Shown here piece by piece: positions 8,659-18,127 of a DNA stretch of 64,000 bases. The notes beneath the pieces were generated by a model that was not told the DNA's origin, ran no database searches, and was given only the letters and a program-made list of their open reading frames with translations. Within the stretch, counting starts at the first letter, position 1; each line of letters starts with the position of its first letter. The position numbers and the translations under genes are program-made. Origin of the DNA: DASXQK01 sp963724385 (lineage in GTDB: Bacteria > Pseudomonadota > Alphaproteobacteria > Dongiales > Dongiaceae); NCBI GenBank assembly GCA_963724385.1, contig CAVRUJ010000001.1:1302001-1366000 (forward strand). Reading direction: 5' to 3'.

Positions 8659-10056
8659 TCAACCCTGGGAAGGGTTCGCCAGACAGATGAACTCTTCGAA
8701 CTTGCCGCTCTTCGCGCGCGGCAGGCTGTTTGGGAAATAGGTGAAAGCCAGGTCGAACGGGTGCCCGAGGGACTTCAGCATGTGGTCCTTGAGCTTTGCT
8801 TCCTGGGCCGGGGTCACCGGCGCTTCCATGACGAGGCGGACCTCGATCCGCTCCCGGTCGTGCTGGATGAACTGGTATTGGCTGACGGGGGCGATGTCGC
8901 GGTAGGCGTGGAAGCCGACCAGGGGCCAATGCCGGCTTCCGTCGGGCATGAGGATCAGATTGCGCTCGCGCCCCAGGATGGCCTTCAAGGCCGGCAGGCC
9001 GCGCCCGCATGGGCAGGGGCCGGCGACCTCGGCATAGTCGCCGATCTCGTAGCGGACGATCGGCATGGCGAAGTTATGCAGGTCGGTCACCAGCACCCGG
9101 CCGGTGCCGCCTTCACCGCAGGGCCGGTCCTGGTCGTCGACCACCTCGACGATCACGCTCTCGGCCATGACATGGTAAAGGCCGCTTTCAGGACATTCGA
9201 TGGCGATGCTGCCGACCTCCTGAGAGGAATAGTGGTCGGCCAGCTCCGCCGAGAGCACCCTGCGCGCCCGCTCGCGCACGCGCGGCGACAGGGTCTCGCC
9301 GATGGTGCGGATCTTGGCGAGGCCCGGCAGCCCGATCCCCTGGCGCTCGCAGTGGGCGGCAATGGCGTCCAGGGAGTTCGGATAGACGATCAGGCAATAG
9401 GGCCGGAATTCGCGCAGCAGCTCGACCTGCCGTCCCGCGTCCAGGGTCATCGGAATCGCCTGCAGTTGGCCGGTTTCCACCATCGAGGAGACCGGCTCTC
9501 CCCAGTCCTTGTTGACCGCGTAGGAAGAAACCTGCGGGCGGATGGCCGAGAAGGGCCGGGCGAGGTCCCGCCCATGCCAGACATGGTCGCGCAGGTTCGT
9601 GGCCTGAAAGAACAGCCGGGACACCGCCGTGCGCCGGATGAGCACGGGCTCGCCCGTCGAACCCGAGGTCTTCGATTCGCCCAAGGGCTGATGGCCTGGC
9701 GGGATCTCGGCGCAATAGAGATCCGAACCGCGCTTCTGGATGTCGCGCCGGCGCAAGATCGGAAGCCGCGCCAGGCCCGCGGGGGTCGCCAAGTCCTCAG
9801 GGACGAGGCTGGCTTCCTTCAGCCGCTCGGCAAAATGCCGTGATTGCCTGGCGGCGAAGCGCGCCAGGACCACGAGCTGACCATGCTGGGCCAGGGCGAT
9901 CTCTTCGGCCGGGAGCCATTGAGCGTCCTCGATCTCCCGCAGCAAGGCGACGATGGCGGCCGCCGGTCCGCGCAGCAGGCTCGGCCACCCAATCTCCGCC
10001 ACGCTGCTGCGAAGCTTGAAGGGGAAGGCTTGTCGGCGGGGCATCAGGCCGGACAT
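8659..10056 (-). CDS. PaaK/CapK-like adenylate-forming enzyme (phenylacetate-CoA ligase family)
   Basis: A 465-residue ANL-superfamily protein of the PaaK/CapK branch, which activates carboxylates as acyl-AMP. It shows the nucleotide-binding loop TSGSTGEPVLIRR, YSSQEVGSIAIECP, RYEIGDYAEVAGPCPCGRG, GRERNLILMPDG and the late lysine motif RAKSGKFEEF. True phenylacetate-CoA ligases sit in paa catabolic clusters, whereas this gene follows a methyltransferase by 11 bp next to a surface-protein locus. A role like the CapK-type enzymes of polysaccharide loci is therefore more likely than phenylacetate degradation. The start at MSGLMPRRQ was chosen because it lies just beyond the upstream stop. A second family member is at 23669-24877. 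Confidence 0.8.
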   Translation of the reverse strand: MSGLMPRRQAFPFKLRSSVAEIGWPSLLRGPAAAIVALLREIEDAQWLPAEEIALAQHGQLVVLARFAARQSRHFAERLKEASLVPEDLATPAGLARLPILRRRDIQKRGSDLYCAEIPPGHQPLGESKTSGSTGEPVLIRRTAVSRLFFQATNLRDHVWHGRDLARPFSAIRPQVSSYAVNKDWGEPVSSMVETGQLQAIPMTLDAGRQVELLREFRPYCLIVYPNSLDAIAAHCERQGIGLPGLAKIRTIGETLSPRVRERARRVLSAELADHYSSQEVGSIAIECPESGLYHVMAESVIVEVVDDQDRPCGEGGTGRVLVTDLHNFAMPIVRYEIGDYAEVAGPCPCGRGLPALKAILGRERNLILMPDGSRHWPLVGFHAYRDIAPVSQYQFIQHDRERIEVRLVMEAPVTPAQEAKLKDHMLKSLGHPFDLAFTYFPNSLPRAKSGKFEEFICLANPSQG

Positions 10057-10067
10057 CAAGACAAATC

Positions 10068-10871
10068 CTAGGGCAGGTCCATGACCATCAGCGGGCAACG
10101 CTCGGCCAGCTCGTAACGGCCCGAGGGGACCGCTCTGGCGACACCAAAGGATGCCGGCAGCGCGGCGCGGAATTGGGCGAGGGTGGGGAAACTATAGACC
10201 TCGGCCGATCCCTTGTAGAAATCGATGGTCGCGATGTCCTCCATGCTCCAGCCGCTCGCTCGGGCCAGGCTCAGCCTGTCGGGGAATTCCCGATCGAAGG
10301 CTTCGCGGATGGCCTCGACCTTCACATTGGCGTCGCCGGCGGCGGCAAGCAGGGCCTGGGCAAACCGCCACTTGAAGGCATGGAACGAGCCGGCTCGTCC
10401 CGACATGACCTGGTCCTTGAGGGCCGGGATCGTCTCGGGCTCGTCCGGCGCCAGGAAGGCCCGGATGGCGATGCGCCCGGCCGGCCGGGTCACCCGTGCG
10501 ATCTCGGCCAGGAGCCGCCGGTAGCCATTGGGGTAGTCCAGGCAAATGAAGCTCCCGTCGCCGATGACGGCGGAGAAAAAGGCCGGCGGGAAGGGCAGGG
10601 CCAGCCACTCGCCCTTGATGGCCTGCCGGCTGCCGCTGTCGCCGGGCCAGATATGGTCGATCATGGTCTGGTTGCGGTCGACGGCGACGAGCCGCTTGCC
10701 AAGCGGGGCCAATTCCGGGGTCACGCCCAGCAGCAGGAGCCGGTCCGCGTATTTGCCGGCATCTTCGGCGATCAGCTTGCCGAGGGTGAGCGCCACATCG
10801 GGATGCGGCCTTTGCGGTGGCTTCAACCTGTTCCAGTGCCGGTGAAAGACGGCCCAGTGACTCTCCTCCAA
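10068..10871 (-). CDS. Class I SAM-dependent methyltransferase
   Basis: A 267-residue cytosolic protein with a Rossmann methyltransferase core. Motif I is unusual, LLLLGVTPELAPL, lacking the classical GxGxG. It is followed by the acidic ribose-binding residue in LVAVDRNQTMID, then ALPFPPAFFSAVIGDGSFICLDYP (motif IV region, split here by family variation) and VTRPAGRIAIRAF (post-IV strand). The substrate is unknown. It is the first gene of a two-gene unit with the PaaK-like gene and is divergent from the exoprotein gene. Because the substrate-binding C-terminal part shows no recognisable family motif, I do not name it further. Confidence 0.8.
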   Translation of the reverse strand: MEESHWAVFHRHWNRLKPPQRPHPDVALTLGKLIAEDAGKYADRLLLLGVTPELAPLGKRLVAVDRNQTMIDHIWPGDSGSRQAIKGEWLALPFPPAFFSAVIGDGSFICLDYPNGYRRLLAEIARVTRPAGRIAIRAFLAPDEPETIPALKDQVMSGRAGSFHAFKWRFAQALLAAAGDANVKVEAIREAFDREFPDRLSLARASGWSMEDIATIDFYKGSAEVYSFPTLAQFRAALPASFGVARAVPSGRYELAERCPLMVMDLP

Positions 10872-11365
10872 GCGGCTCCCCTTCCGTTACCGGGCCGTTA
10901 CCGGCAGGCCTCGCCATGATGACACCCGGCGTCTAGGTCAAGGCTGAGGCCGAGGCAATCTCTTTTCTCCGAGGAATCGCCCCGGGGTGGAAAATGCCGG
11001 GGTGGAAAAGGAATGGAGCCACTGAGTGCCGCCGTTTCGATTCGCGGAGAGCAGATCTGGATTTCGGCCCGGAATATCGGAACAAAGCCAGTTAATTGGA
11101 CTGTCGTTGTGTTTTTTCTGCCACAGGCGCGTAGAGAAGTGCGCCTGAGGTTCATTGTGCATTGCGATACTGTCCTCCGGCTCTAGTACCGAACCTAAGG
11201 GTTTGGTAACTTCGGCGTGACAACCGAGACTCGCCCAGGGAGGGGAGTTTTGGGACGTGAGTGTTTTTTTGGCGGTCGTCGCTTGTTCGCAACGAACCGG
11301 CGGTATGAGTGGCCCATAGGGATGGGTCGCTTCGATACACGGGATTGGGGTCTAGGGGTCTAGCC
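10872..11365. other. Divergent intergenic region upstream of the exoprotein gene
   Basis: A non-coding region of 494 bp between the methyltransferase and tpsA starts. It includes a 13-bp direct repeat CCGGGGTGGAAAA at 10982-10994 and 10997-11009 (15-bp period), an AT-richer patch near 11100-11130 and a T-run at 11265-11271. AGGGG precedes the tpsA ATG. No promoter could be assigned with confidence. Confidence 0.55.
10982..11009. repeat. Two direct repeats of 13 bp (CCGGGGTGGAAAA), 15-bp period
   Basis: Tandem copies at 10982-10994 and 10997-11009 in the divergent promoter region. The one-and-a-half-turn spacing is compatible with a regulator binding site, but no known motif is recognised. 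Confidence 0.5.
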
Positions 11366-14300
11366 ATGAACAACCTGCATCTTCGGGACGGCAAGGTCGA
11401 GTTTCGCTGGAAGCGCTGGCGGAACAAGAAACGGCAGGAGGTTTCCTACTGCCTGATGGTGCTGTTCAGCGGCGCGGTGCTGTTCGGCGGGGGCGGCATG
11501 GCGCTGGCCGGGCCGACGGGCGGGCAGGTGACCAGCGGCACGGGCACGATCAGCCAGGCCGGCACGACCACGACCATCAGCCAGACCAGCAACGTGCTGG
11601 ACATCAACTGGCAGACCTTCTCGACCGCGCCCAACGAGACGGTCAACTTCAACCAGCCGGGCTCAAGCGCGCTGGCGATCAACCGGGTGGTGGGCGGGGT
11701 TCCCTCCTATCTCCAGGGTGCGTTGAACGCTAATGGTCGGGTGTTCATCCTGAACAGCGCCGGCATCACCTTTGCCGGGACCTCGCGGGTGAACGTGGGC
11801 GCCTTGCTGGCGACCACGGCGATGACGATCGACGGCAACGCCAACCAGTTCGCCAACTTCAGCGCGCCCTCGGGCAGCGGCGGCTCGGTCATCAACCAGG
11901 GCCAGATCACGGTCTCGAACGGGGGCTTTGCCATCCTGGCGGCGCCCTATGTGCAGAACACGGGCTTCATCAAGGCCGACCTAGGCACGGTGGCGCTTGC
12001 CGGGACGAACCAGTTCACCCTCGACCTGCGCGGCGACGGGCTCATCAACTTCGTGGTTCCTCCGGGCACGGCGGCGCAGATCGTGGCCGACGGGCAGAAG
12101 GTGGGGGTCGACAACAGCGGCACCCTGCAGGCGCGCTCCGGCCAGGTGATCATCTCGGCCAATGTGGCGACCCAGGTGGTGAACGCGGTCGTCAACCTGA
12201 AGGGCGTGGTGGACGCCGATGCCTTCGCGGCCAACGGGGCCGGCGGCACGGTGATGGTGACCTCGACGGGGGACATCAACCTCGGCGGCACGGTCACGGC
12301 GCAAGGCAACGGCACCGGCGCGGGCGGCAGCATCGTCACCAAGGCGGGCGGGGTCGACAACGTCGAGTCCGGCGCGAACCTGCTGGCGGCTGGCGGCAGC
12401 GCCGGCCATGGCGGCCAGATCGAGGTCAGCGGCAAGTCCGTCAAGCTTGACGGCAACATCGTTGCCGGCAAGGGCGGGCACCTGCTGATCGATCCGCTGA
12501 ACATGGTGATTGCAACGAATGGGACCGGGTCTACCCCTAACCAAGCGTCCATCAATGAGCACTGGCTGGCCAACGCGCTCGATCACGGCAGCAGCATCAC
12601 TCTGGCCGCCTCGAACAACATCACGTTCAAGGGCACCAACCCCGCCAACGACTTTGTCCTCCTGGGCAACGACGGCAACCTGACGGTGATCGCCAACGAG
12701 AACATCGTGTTCTCGAACGTGAAGGACTACGAGATCCGAACGGGCTCCGGCAACGTGCATCTGACGGCCAACCACGGCGAAATCGGCAGCAACGGCGGCC
12801 GTCTAAGCATCGTCAGCGGCTTCGGCACCGACAACCCCGGGCTCGGACATGACTATACCGGCGTGACCCAGGCCGGCGACGTTGTCCTCAAGGCCGGTAC
12901 GAACATTTTCCTCGACAACGTCACGGTGAAGACTGTCGACGGCGCCTCCCATCATCTGCACGCATCGTTCTCGGCGGACGCGCAGCACGGCAATATCGAC
13001 ATCGCTGGCGCTGTCGACGTCGAGGCTTCGGCCAACGGCGAGAGCGCCGCCGCCGTCGCGCATGTGAATCTCTTTGCCCCCGACCACATCGGGGTGAACG
13101 GCCCGGTTTCGGTGCTGGCGAACGCGCACGGCTTCGGCGATGACATCCAGGCCAGCGCCCAGCTGATCGCGGCCCAAAACTACAGCCATGTCGGCTCGCA
13201 TTGGGACACCGATCCCGCCGGTTCGATCCATTTCGGCAACGCGATCACCGTTGAAGCCAGGGCCAACGGCACCACCGATCCCACCAGCGTCGATGCCGTC
13301 GCGAACGTCCTGCTCGCGGCCGACGACATAACGGTGACCGGCAACGCAACCGTCAAGGCGACGGCGTCGGCGAGCTTCGTCGATCACGTCAAGGCCAACG
13401 CGATATTGATCGCGGAGGACAGCTCGACCAAGACCGCCGATGGAGACTTTGGTCACGACTTCCAGGGGGCAGCGTCCAATATCAATTTCGCCAAGGCCAT
13501 CGATGTCGAGGCCAAGGCCAACGGCTCCCATGTCGACAGCTCGGTTGAGGCCCTCGGTTCGGTCGAGCTCTTCGCCACCAACATCCATGTGCATGGTACG
13601 GCGACGGTGAAGGCGACGGCGAGCAACAGCAGCGACGCGCCGAGCCTCGTCACCGCGACCGCCAAGCTGACCGCCGCCGAAGGCGCGTCGAGCAACTATC
13701 ACCGCGTGGGTGCGTTCACCTTCCACAGCAACTTCGATTTGAAGGGCGGTTCCGGCGCCGATGTCACCTTCAATGGGCCGATCGACGTCGAAGCCCGGGC
13801 CTTCGGCTCGACCGTAGAGGAATTTTACGGCGTGGTGAGAGCTAAGGCCGATGTCCACCTGGTGGCCAGCGACCAGATCTATGTCGGCGGCAACGTCACG
13901 GTGTTCGCCAGCGCCACCGGCCACGGGTCCGACAGCCGCGCCGCGAGCGTGAATGCCGACGCGGGCTTCACCGCCGTCGGTGGGGAAGTGACCCACTACA
14001 ACTTCTTCAACGGCAGCGGCAGCCATCAACATCTTATCTGCGTGACCCGCACCCCGGCCTCGACGGTCTTCCTCGACCCGGCCCTCACCGTGCAGGCGGA
14101 GGCCCATGGCCACGACGTCGACCTGGTCACCGCCAATGCGCACGCCGTCATGGCGGCAACGGGCTCCGTCAGGGTCGACGGCAATGCCGCGATCCTGGCC
14201 ACAGCCAACGGCTTCAATGCCGACTCGCTCGAGGCGCGCGCGACCTTGACGGTCGAACAGTGTTCCTCGGCCCGATTCACCGGGAGCACATACCAGAAAT

Positions 14301-17300
14301 TCCAGAATCACTTCCTCACGGACAGGATCAACTTCTTCCGCGGCATCGACATCTCAGCCAAGGTTTCGGGAAGCGCGACCAATTCGCTCGATGCCTCGGC
14401 CGTGGGCGAGTTCTACGGCCGGAACGTCGATTTCGGCGGCCAAGTCAACGTGCTCGCCGACGCCTCGGTCGACGGCGATGCTAATTTCGTGGGGGCCAAC
14501 GCGGCCCTGCTTGTCGAGGCGGCATCACCGCTGCAGATCAGCACCGTCGGAACGGACATCCTCGACAAGTTCATAAACGGCTTCCAGCACTCGAACAGCG
14601 CGATCATCCACTTCCACAACGGCATCGATGTCGAGGCCCATGCCCATGGGGTGTGCGGCTTCGTCGACAATGCAGCAGCAAGCGCGAACGTCGTCCTCGA
14701 CGGCGCCCACATCACCGTGGACGGCAAGACCAAGGTCTCGGCGAGCGCCACGGCCACGGACGCGTCCTACATTCGGGCCGATGCCCGGCTTCTGGCCCAG
14801 CTCGGCCAGGCGAGCTTCGCCACGGCCGGGACGGTCGATACGCGGTGCGGCGCTCCCGCCTTCGCGGGTTCCGTCAACGGAACGATCCATGTCGGCGCCA
14901 ACAACGTCACCTTCGGCAACTCGGTCACGGTCGACGCCTTCGCCCATGGCCGGGCGAGGGACGTTACCGCCAATGCCTCCGGTCACCTGGCCGGTTTCGC
15001 CGTCAATGTCGAAGGACTGACCACGGTCACGGCCACGGCCGACAATACCGGCGACGGCCGCGCCTCGGCCAATGCCATGCTGCTGGTCGATTACGTCGAT
15101 GCCAATGTCGGAGCCCTGGCGAACAACCTTTCGGGCGTGGAGGAGTACCTTGGCTCCCACGGCCTGAGCAGCGTTATCGACACCCTGGCCAGTTACATAG
15201 GCCACGGCAGCAACGCCGTGGAGGTCGAGCTGTCGGCTCATATCGGCGGCAGCAACATGCAGCTTGCCGGATTCCATGTCGGGGCCAATGCCCAGGCGAA
15301 CGACGCGACCTTCAACTCCACCATCCGGGCCACCGCCCTGGCCACGCTGGCCGGGAACCTGATCAACGTCAGCGGCCCGGCCTCGGTGGATGCCACGGCC
15401 AATGCGCTTGACTTCCATGACCCGGGCGTTGTCGAGGCCAATGCCAAGCTTGTGACCGATCTCATCGGCATCGACGCCACCGTCCAATTCGGCGCGATAA
15501 GCGGCTCGCCCAGCAGCTTCCACCCGGGGCCAAGCAATCAGCTTGCCATCGACGCGCATCTCGGCGGCGGGTTCTCGGGCCACGGCGAGACCAGGTTCGT
15601 CGAGGGCTTCAACGTGTCGGCCTTCGCCCATGCCGAAGGAGCGTCCGCGGTTTACGCCAACGCCACCGCCCTGCTTCTGACCGAAGATCTCGATGTCTTC
15701 GCGCCTGGCGACGTGACGGCTACGGCTGTGGGCACGTTTGACTCCGAAGTCGTCGCCAGGTCGAAGATGACGGTGGGCGAGCTCGCGCTCACGCTGACCT
15801 CCGAGGCCACCGGAAGGCCCGGAATCGAAGAAAGCACGGTTCTGATCAACGTCCTCGTCGGCGGCAATGACGAGAGCTTCCAGCAGGGCTTCAACGTGCA
15901 AGCGCATGCGCATGGCTTCAGCGTCGACGGTCTCTTCGCCGATGCCGGCGTCACCTTGGCCGGCGCGTCGAGCGACGCCTTCATAGGCGCCTTCAGCGGG
16001 TTCGGCGGCTTGGGCGCATTCACTGCGGCCCCGCTCACGGTCGTCGGCGGCGGCAACGTCAGAGTCGGCGGTCCTGCCATCGTCAACGCCACGGCCGATG
16101 GCGTCGACCTGGGCGTCGTCCAAGCTTGCGCGACCTTGACTGCCGAAGGCGGCGAGATCTCGACGCATTTCGGCTTCGACAACTCCCACAACAACATAAC
16201 CAGCCACTTCGCCGCCAACAGCCTCAACTTCGGCTCGGTCGACGTCCGGGCGAACACGGTGGGCCAGAACGTCTTTGATTTCGTCGACGCCTCCGGCGTC
16301 GGCCAGTTCTACGCCCGCAACGTCAATATGGACGGCCCTGTGACGGTCAAGGGATCCGCGGCCGAGTTCACGATCGACGGCTTCCGCCGCCCCGACGTGC
16401 AGGCCAACGCCTTTCTTTTCGCGGCCGATCGGGCCTCCAGCTTCCATGACAGGGGAACCGGTTCGAGCGTACGCAACCACAGCCTCATCGGCTCCGGCGC
16501 CGAAATTACCTTCAACCAGTCGATCAACGTCGAGGCTCATGCCGATGCCGGCCGGAACGCATACACGGTGAACGCGTTCGCCGGGGTCGAGCTGGCGGCG
16601 GATTCCGGCGTGCACGTTGCAATCCCCGTCGCTTCGGCGGATTCCGGCGACATCACGCTGAAAGGCAACGTCACGGTGCTTGCCAGCGCGAGCGCACAGG
16701 GGACGTACTCCAGACGCGACGACCGGGTCCATGCCAACGGGGTGTTCGTCGCATTGGGCAGCTCCTTCTGGAAGATTGAGGACGGGACCGACAGGTTCGA
16801 TTCAAGGCAGATACAGGGCGGCAAGTTCACTCTGGCCAAGGGTGCGACTCTCGCTGTCGAAGCCAATGCCTTCGGCCATCACCTGACCGGTTCGGTGGAC
16901 GGCAGCGCCGGCGCCTTCTTCGATGTCTCGACCCTGAGCGCAGCCGGGCTGGTGACCGTGCTGGCGGATGCGCATGGCACGTCGGTCGAAGCAATCACTG
17001 CCGATGCCCAGCTTCGCACCGATCCGTTCCTCGTCAACTTCGCCGGGGGCTTCGACGTGGAGGCCAATGCCAACGGCCATCACGTCACGTTCGTCGTCGA
17101 CGCCACCGCCGACGCTTCCATCGATGGGGTGTTCGTGAAAGTTGGCGGCCCTGGCATCGTCCTCGCCAATGCCCATGGCAGCACAGTCGACGGCGTCGAG
17201 GCCCGGTCCAGGCTCGGCGCTCATGCAAGCGACGCCTTGAGCTTCGCCAGCGGCTTCGATGTGGAAGCGCATGCAAATGGGCATCACGTCCTGTTCGCCG

Positions 17301-18127
17301 TCGATGCTACCGCCGACGGCTCGTTGCGCGCGGACTCCAGCATCGCGGTCAAGGGGCTGGCCAAGGTCCTGGCCAGCGCCAATGGCTCGACGGTCGATGG
17401 CGTAAGGGCAGACGCCCAAATCACCACAGATCCAGTCCACCTGACCTTCTCGAACGGCTTCGACGTGGAAGCCCATGCGAACGGGCAGGACGTTCTTGTT
17501 CTCGGTGGAAGCCTTCGCCAACGCTTCGCTCGATGCCAGCTACGTGAATGTCAAGGGCGTGGGCAAGGTCGTGGCCGATGCCCATGGCAGCACGGCCGAT
17601 GGCGTAGTTGCCCAGGCCAACTTGTTCACCGATCCGGTGACCCTGACCTTTGCCACGGGCTTCGACGTAGAAGCCGACGCGACCGGCCACAACATCCGCT
17701 CGTCGGTGGTGGCCAACGCCACCGCCCATATTTTCGCCGACGTGATCACCGTCGGGGGTCCTGCGGTGCTGAAGGCCCATGCTTCCGGCAGCAACAGCAC
17801 CGACTTTGGCCGCAATCTCGCCCGCGTGACCGCTTTCGCCAATCTCGATGCCTCGGCCAGCTCCATGTCCTTCAGCGCGCCGAGGGGCCAAAGGGCCATC
17901 AACGTCGAAGCCAACGCCAACGGCTTCCAAGTCCGCAACGAGGTGGATGCCATCGCCACGGCGGATCTTTTCGGGCGCGTCATCCTCGTGAAGGGCCCCG
18001 CCCATGTGCAGGCCACGGCCAACTACAGCCAAAGCATCGACGGCAGCCCCTTCGCGGTCAGGGCCGACGCGAGGCTCTTGGCCGCCGGCCGGGTGGAAAC
18101 TTGTCATGTATTCACGGCTGGCTCTGA
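11366..18127 (+). CDS. Filamentous-haemagglutinin-like TpsA exoprotein, N-terminal part (frameshifted near 17496)
   Basis: A very large secreted protein of the two-partner (type Vb) pathway. The start at MNNLHLRDGK follows AGGGG and opens an extended signal region (charged N-terminus, hydrophobic LMVLFSGAVLFGGGGMALA). The TPS domain follows: TISQTSNVLDINWQTF, the NPNG-like motif NANGRVFILNSAGITF, and VNVGALLATT. The LLIDPLN motif near residue 377 closes the conserved part. The rest is beta-helix-like repeats with VEAxANG and TVxAxA patterns. Homology in this frame stops at about residue 2043: one extra T in GTTCTTGTTCTC (17496/17497) shifts it, and the tail to 18127 is out of frame. Removing that base joins it to the following part, giving about 2,732 residues. 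Confidence 0.85.
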   Translation: MNNLHLRDGKVEFRWKRWRNKKRQEVSYCLMVLFSGAVLFGGGGMALAGPTGGQVTSGTGTISQAGTTTTISQTSNVLDINWQTFSTAPNETVNFNQPGSSALAINRVVGGVPSYLQGALNANGRVFILNSAGITFAGTSRVNVGALLATTAMTIDGNANQFANFSAPSGSGGSVINQGQITVSNGGFAILAAPYVQNTGFIKADLGTVALAGTNQFTLDLRGDGLINFVVPPGTAAQIVADGQKVGVDNSGTLQARSGQVIISANVATQVVNAVVNLKGVVDADAFAANGAGGTVMVTSTGDINLGGTVTAQGNGTGAGGSIVTKAGGVDNVESGANLLAAGGSAGHGGQIEVSGKSVKLDGNIVAGKGGHLLIDPLNMVIATNGTGSTPNQASINEHWLANALDHGSSITLAASNNITFKGTNPANDFVLLGNDGNLTVIANENIVFSNVKDYEIRTGSGNVHLTANHGEIGSNGGRLSIVSGFGTDNPGLGHDYTGVTQAGDVVLKAGTNIFLDNVTVKTVDGASHHLHASFSADAQHGNIDIAGAVDVEASANGESAAAVAHVNLFAPDHIGVNGPVSVLANAHGFGDDIQASAQLIAAQNYSHVGSHWDTDPAGSIHFGNAITVEARANGTTDPTSVDAVANVLLAADDITVTGNATVKATASASFVDHVKANAILIAEDSSTKTADGDFGHDFQGAASNINFAKAIDVEAKANGSHVDSSVEALGSVELFATNIHVHGTATVKATASNSSDAPSLVTATAKLTAAEGASSNYHRVGAFTFHSNFDLKGGSGADVTFNGPIDVEARAFGSTVEEFYGVVRAKADVHLVASDQIYVGGNVTVFASATGHGSDSRAASVNADAGFTAVGGEVTHYNFFNGSGSHQHLICVTRTPASTVFLDPALTVQAEAHGHDVDLVTANAHAVMAATGSVRVDGNAAILATANGFNADSLEARATLTVEQCSSARFTGSTYQKFQNHFLTDRINFFRGIDISAKVSGSATNSLDASAVGEFYGRNVDFGGQVNVLADASVDGDANFVGANAALLVEAASPLQISTVGTDILDKFINGFQHSNSAIIHFHNGIDVEAHAHGVCGFVDNAAASANVVLDGAHITVDGKTKVSASATATDASYIRADARLLAQLGQASFATAGTVDTRCGAPAFAGSVNGTIHVGANNVTFGNSVTVDAFAHGRARDVTANASGHLAGFAVNVEGLTTVTATADNTGDGRASANAMLLVDYVDANVGALANNLSGVEEYLGSHGLSSVIDTLASYIGHGSNAVEVELSAHIGGSNMQLAGFHVGANAQANDATFNSTIRATALATLAGNLINVSGPASVDATANALDFHDPGVVEANAKLVTDLIGIDATVQFGAISGSPSSFHPGPSNQLAIDAHLGGGFSGHGETRFVEGFNVSAFAHAEGASAVYANATALLLTEDLDVFAPGDVTATAVGTFDSEVVARSKMTVGELALTLTSEATGRPGIEESTVLINVLVGGNDESFQQGFNVQAHAHGFSVDGLFADAGVTLAGASSDAFIGAFSGFGGLGAFTAAPLTVVGGGNVRVGGPAIVNATADGVDLGVVQACATLTAEGGEISTHFGFDNSHNNITSHFAANSLNFGSVDVRANTVGQNVFDFVDASGVGQFYARNVNMDGPVTVKGSAAEFTIDGFRRPDVQANAFLFAADRASSFHDRGTGSSVRNHSLIGSGAEITFNQSINVEAHADAGRNAYTVNAFAGVELAADSGVHVAIPVASADSGDITLKGNVTVLASASAQGTYSRRDDRVHANGVFVALGSSFWKIEDGTDRFDSRQIQGGKFTLAKGATLAVEANAFGHHLTGSVDGSAGAFFDVSTLSAAGLVTVLADAHGTSVEAITADAQLRTDPFLVNFAGGFDVEANANGHHVTFVVDATADASIDGVFVKVGGPGIVLANAHGSTVDGVEARSRLGAHASDALSFASGFDVEAHANGHHVLFAVDATADGSLRADSSIAVKGLAKVLASANGSTVDGVRADAQITTDPVHLTFSNGFDVEAHANGQDVLVLGGSLRQRFARCQLRECQGRGQGRGRCPWQHGRWRSCPGQLVHRSGDPDLCHGLRRRSRRDRPQHPLVGGGQRHRPYFRRRDHRRGSCGAEGPCFRQQQHRLWPQSRPRDRFRQSRCLGQLHVLQRAEGPKGHQRRSQRQRLPSPQRGGCHRHGGSFRARHPREGPRPCAGHGQLQPKHRRQPLRGQGRREALGRRPGGNLSCIHGWL
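17040..17660 (+). repeat. Compact tandem repeats of about 204 bp (68 residues) in the exoprotein gene
   Basis: Consecutive GFDVEA(N/H)ANG units of 68, 68 and 67 residues share GSTVDGV/GSTADGV, VLASANG/VLANAHG and TDPVxLTF blocks, and look similar at DNA level. This suggests recent tandem duplication. The single-base frameshift lies at the start of the third unit. Confidence 0.75.

Noticed and set aside
8659..10056. Calling this gene phenylacetate-CoA ligase paaK in a catabolic sense
   Set aside because: No paa degradation genes are nearby; the context is a methyltransferase and surface genes.
11152..11427. Open frame antisense across the exoprotein start
   Set aside because: Overlaps the signal-peptide region of a well-supported gene; no family resemblance.
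12803..16732. Long antisense open frames across the exoprotein gene
   Set aside because: They mirror the repeated Ala/Val codons of the exoprotein; no start signals and no recognisable domains.
16846..17690. Regular repeats of about 204 bp considered as a possible CRISPR-like array
   Set aside because: The units are far longer than CRISPR repeats, have no unique spacers and are in-frame protein repeats.
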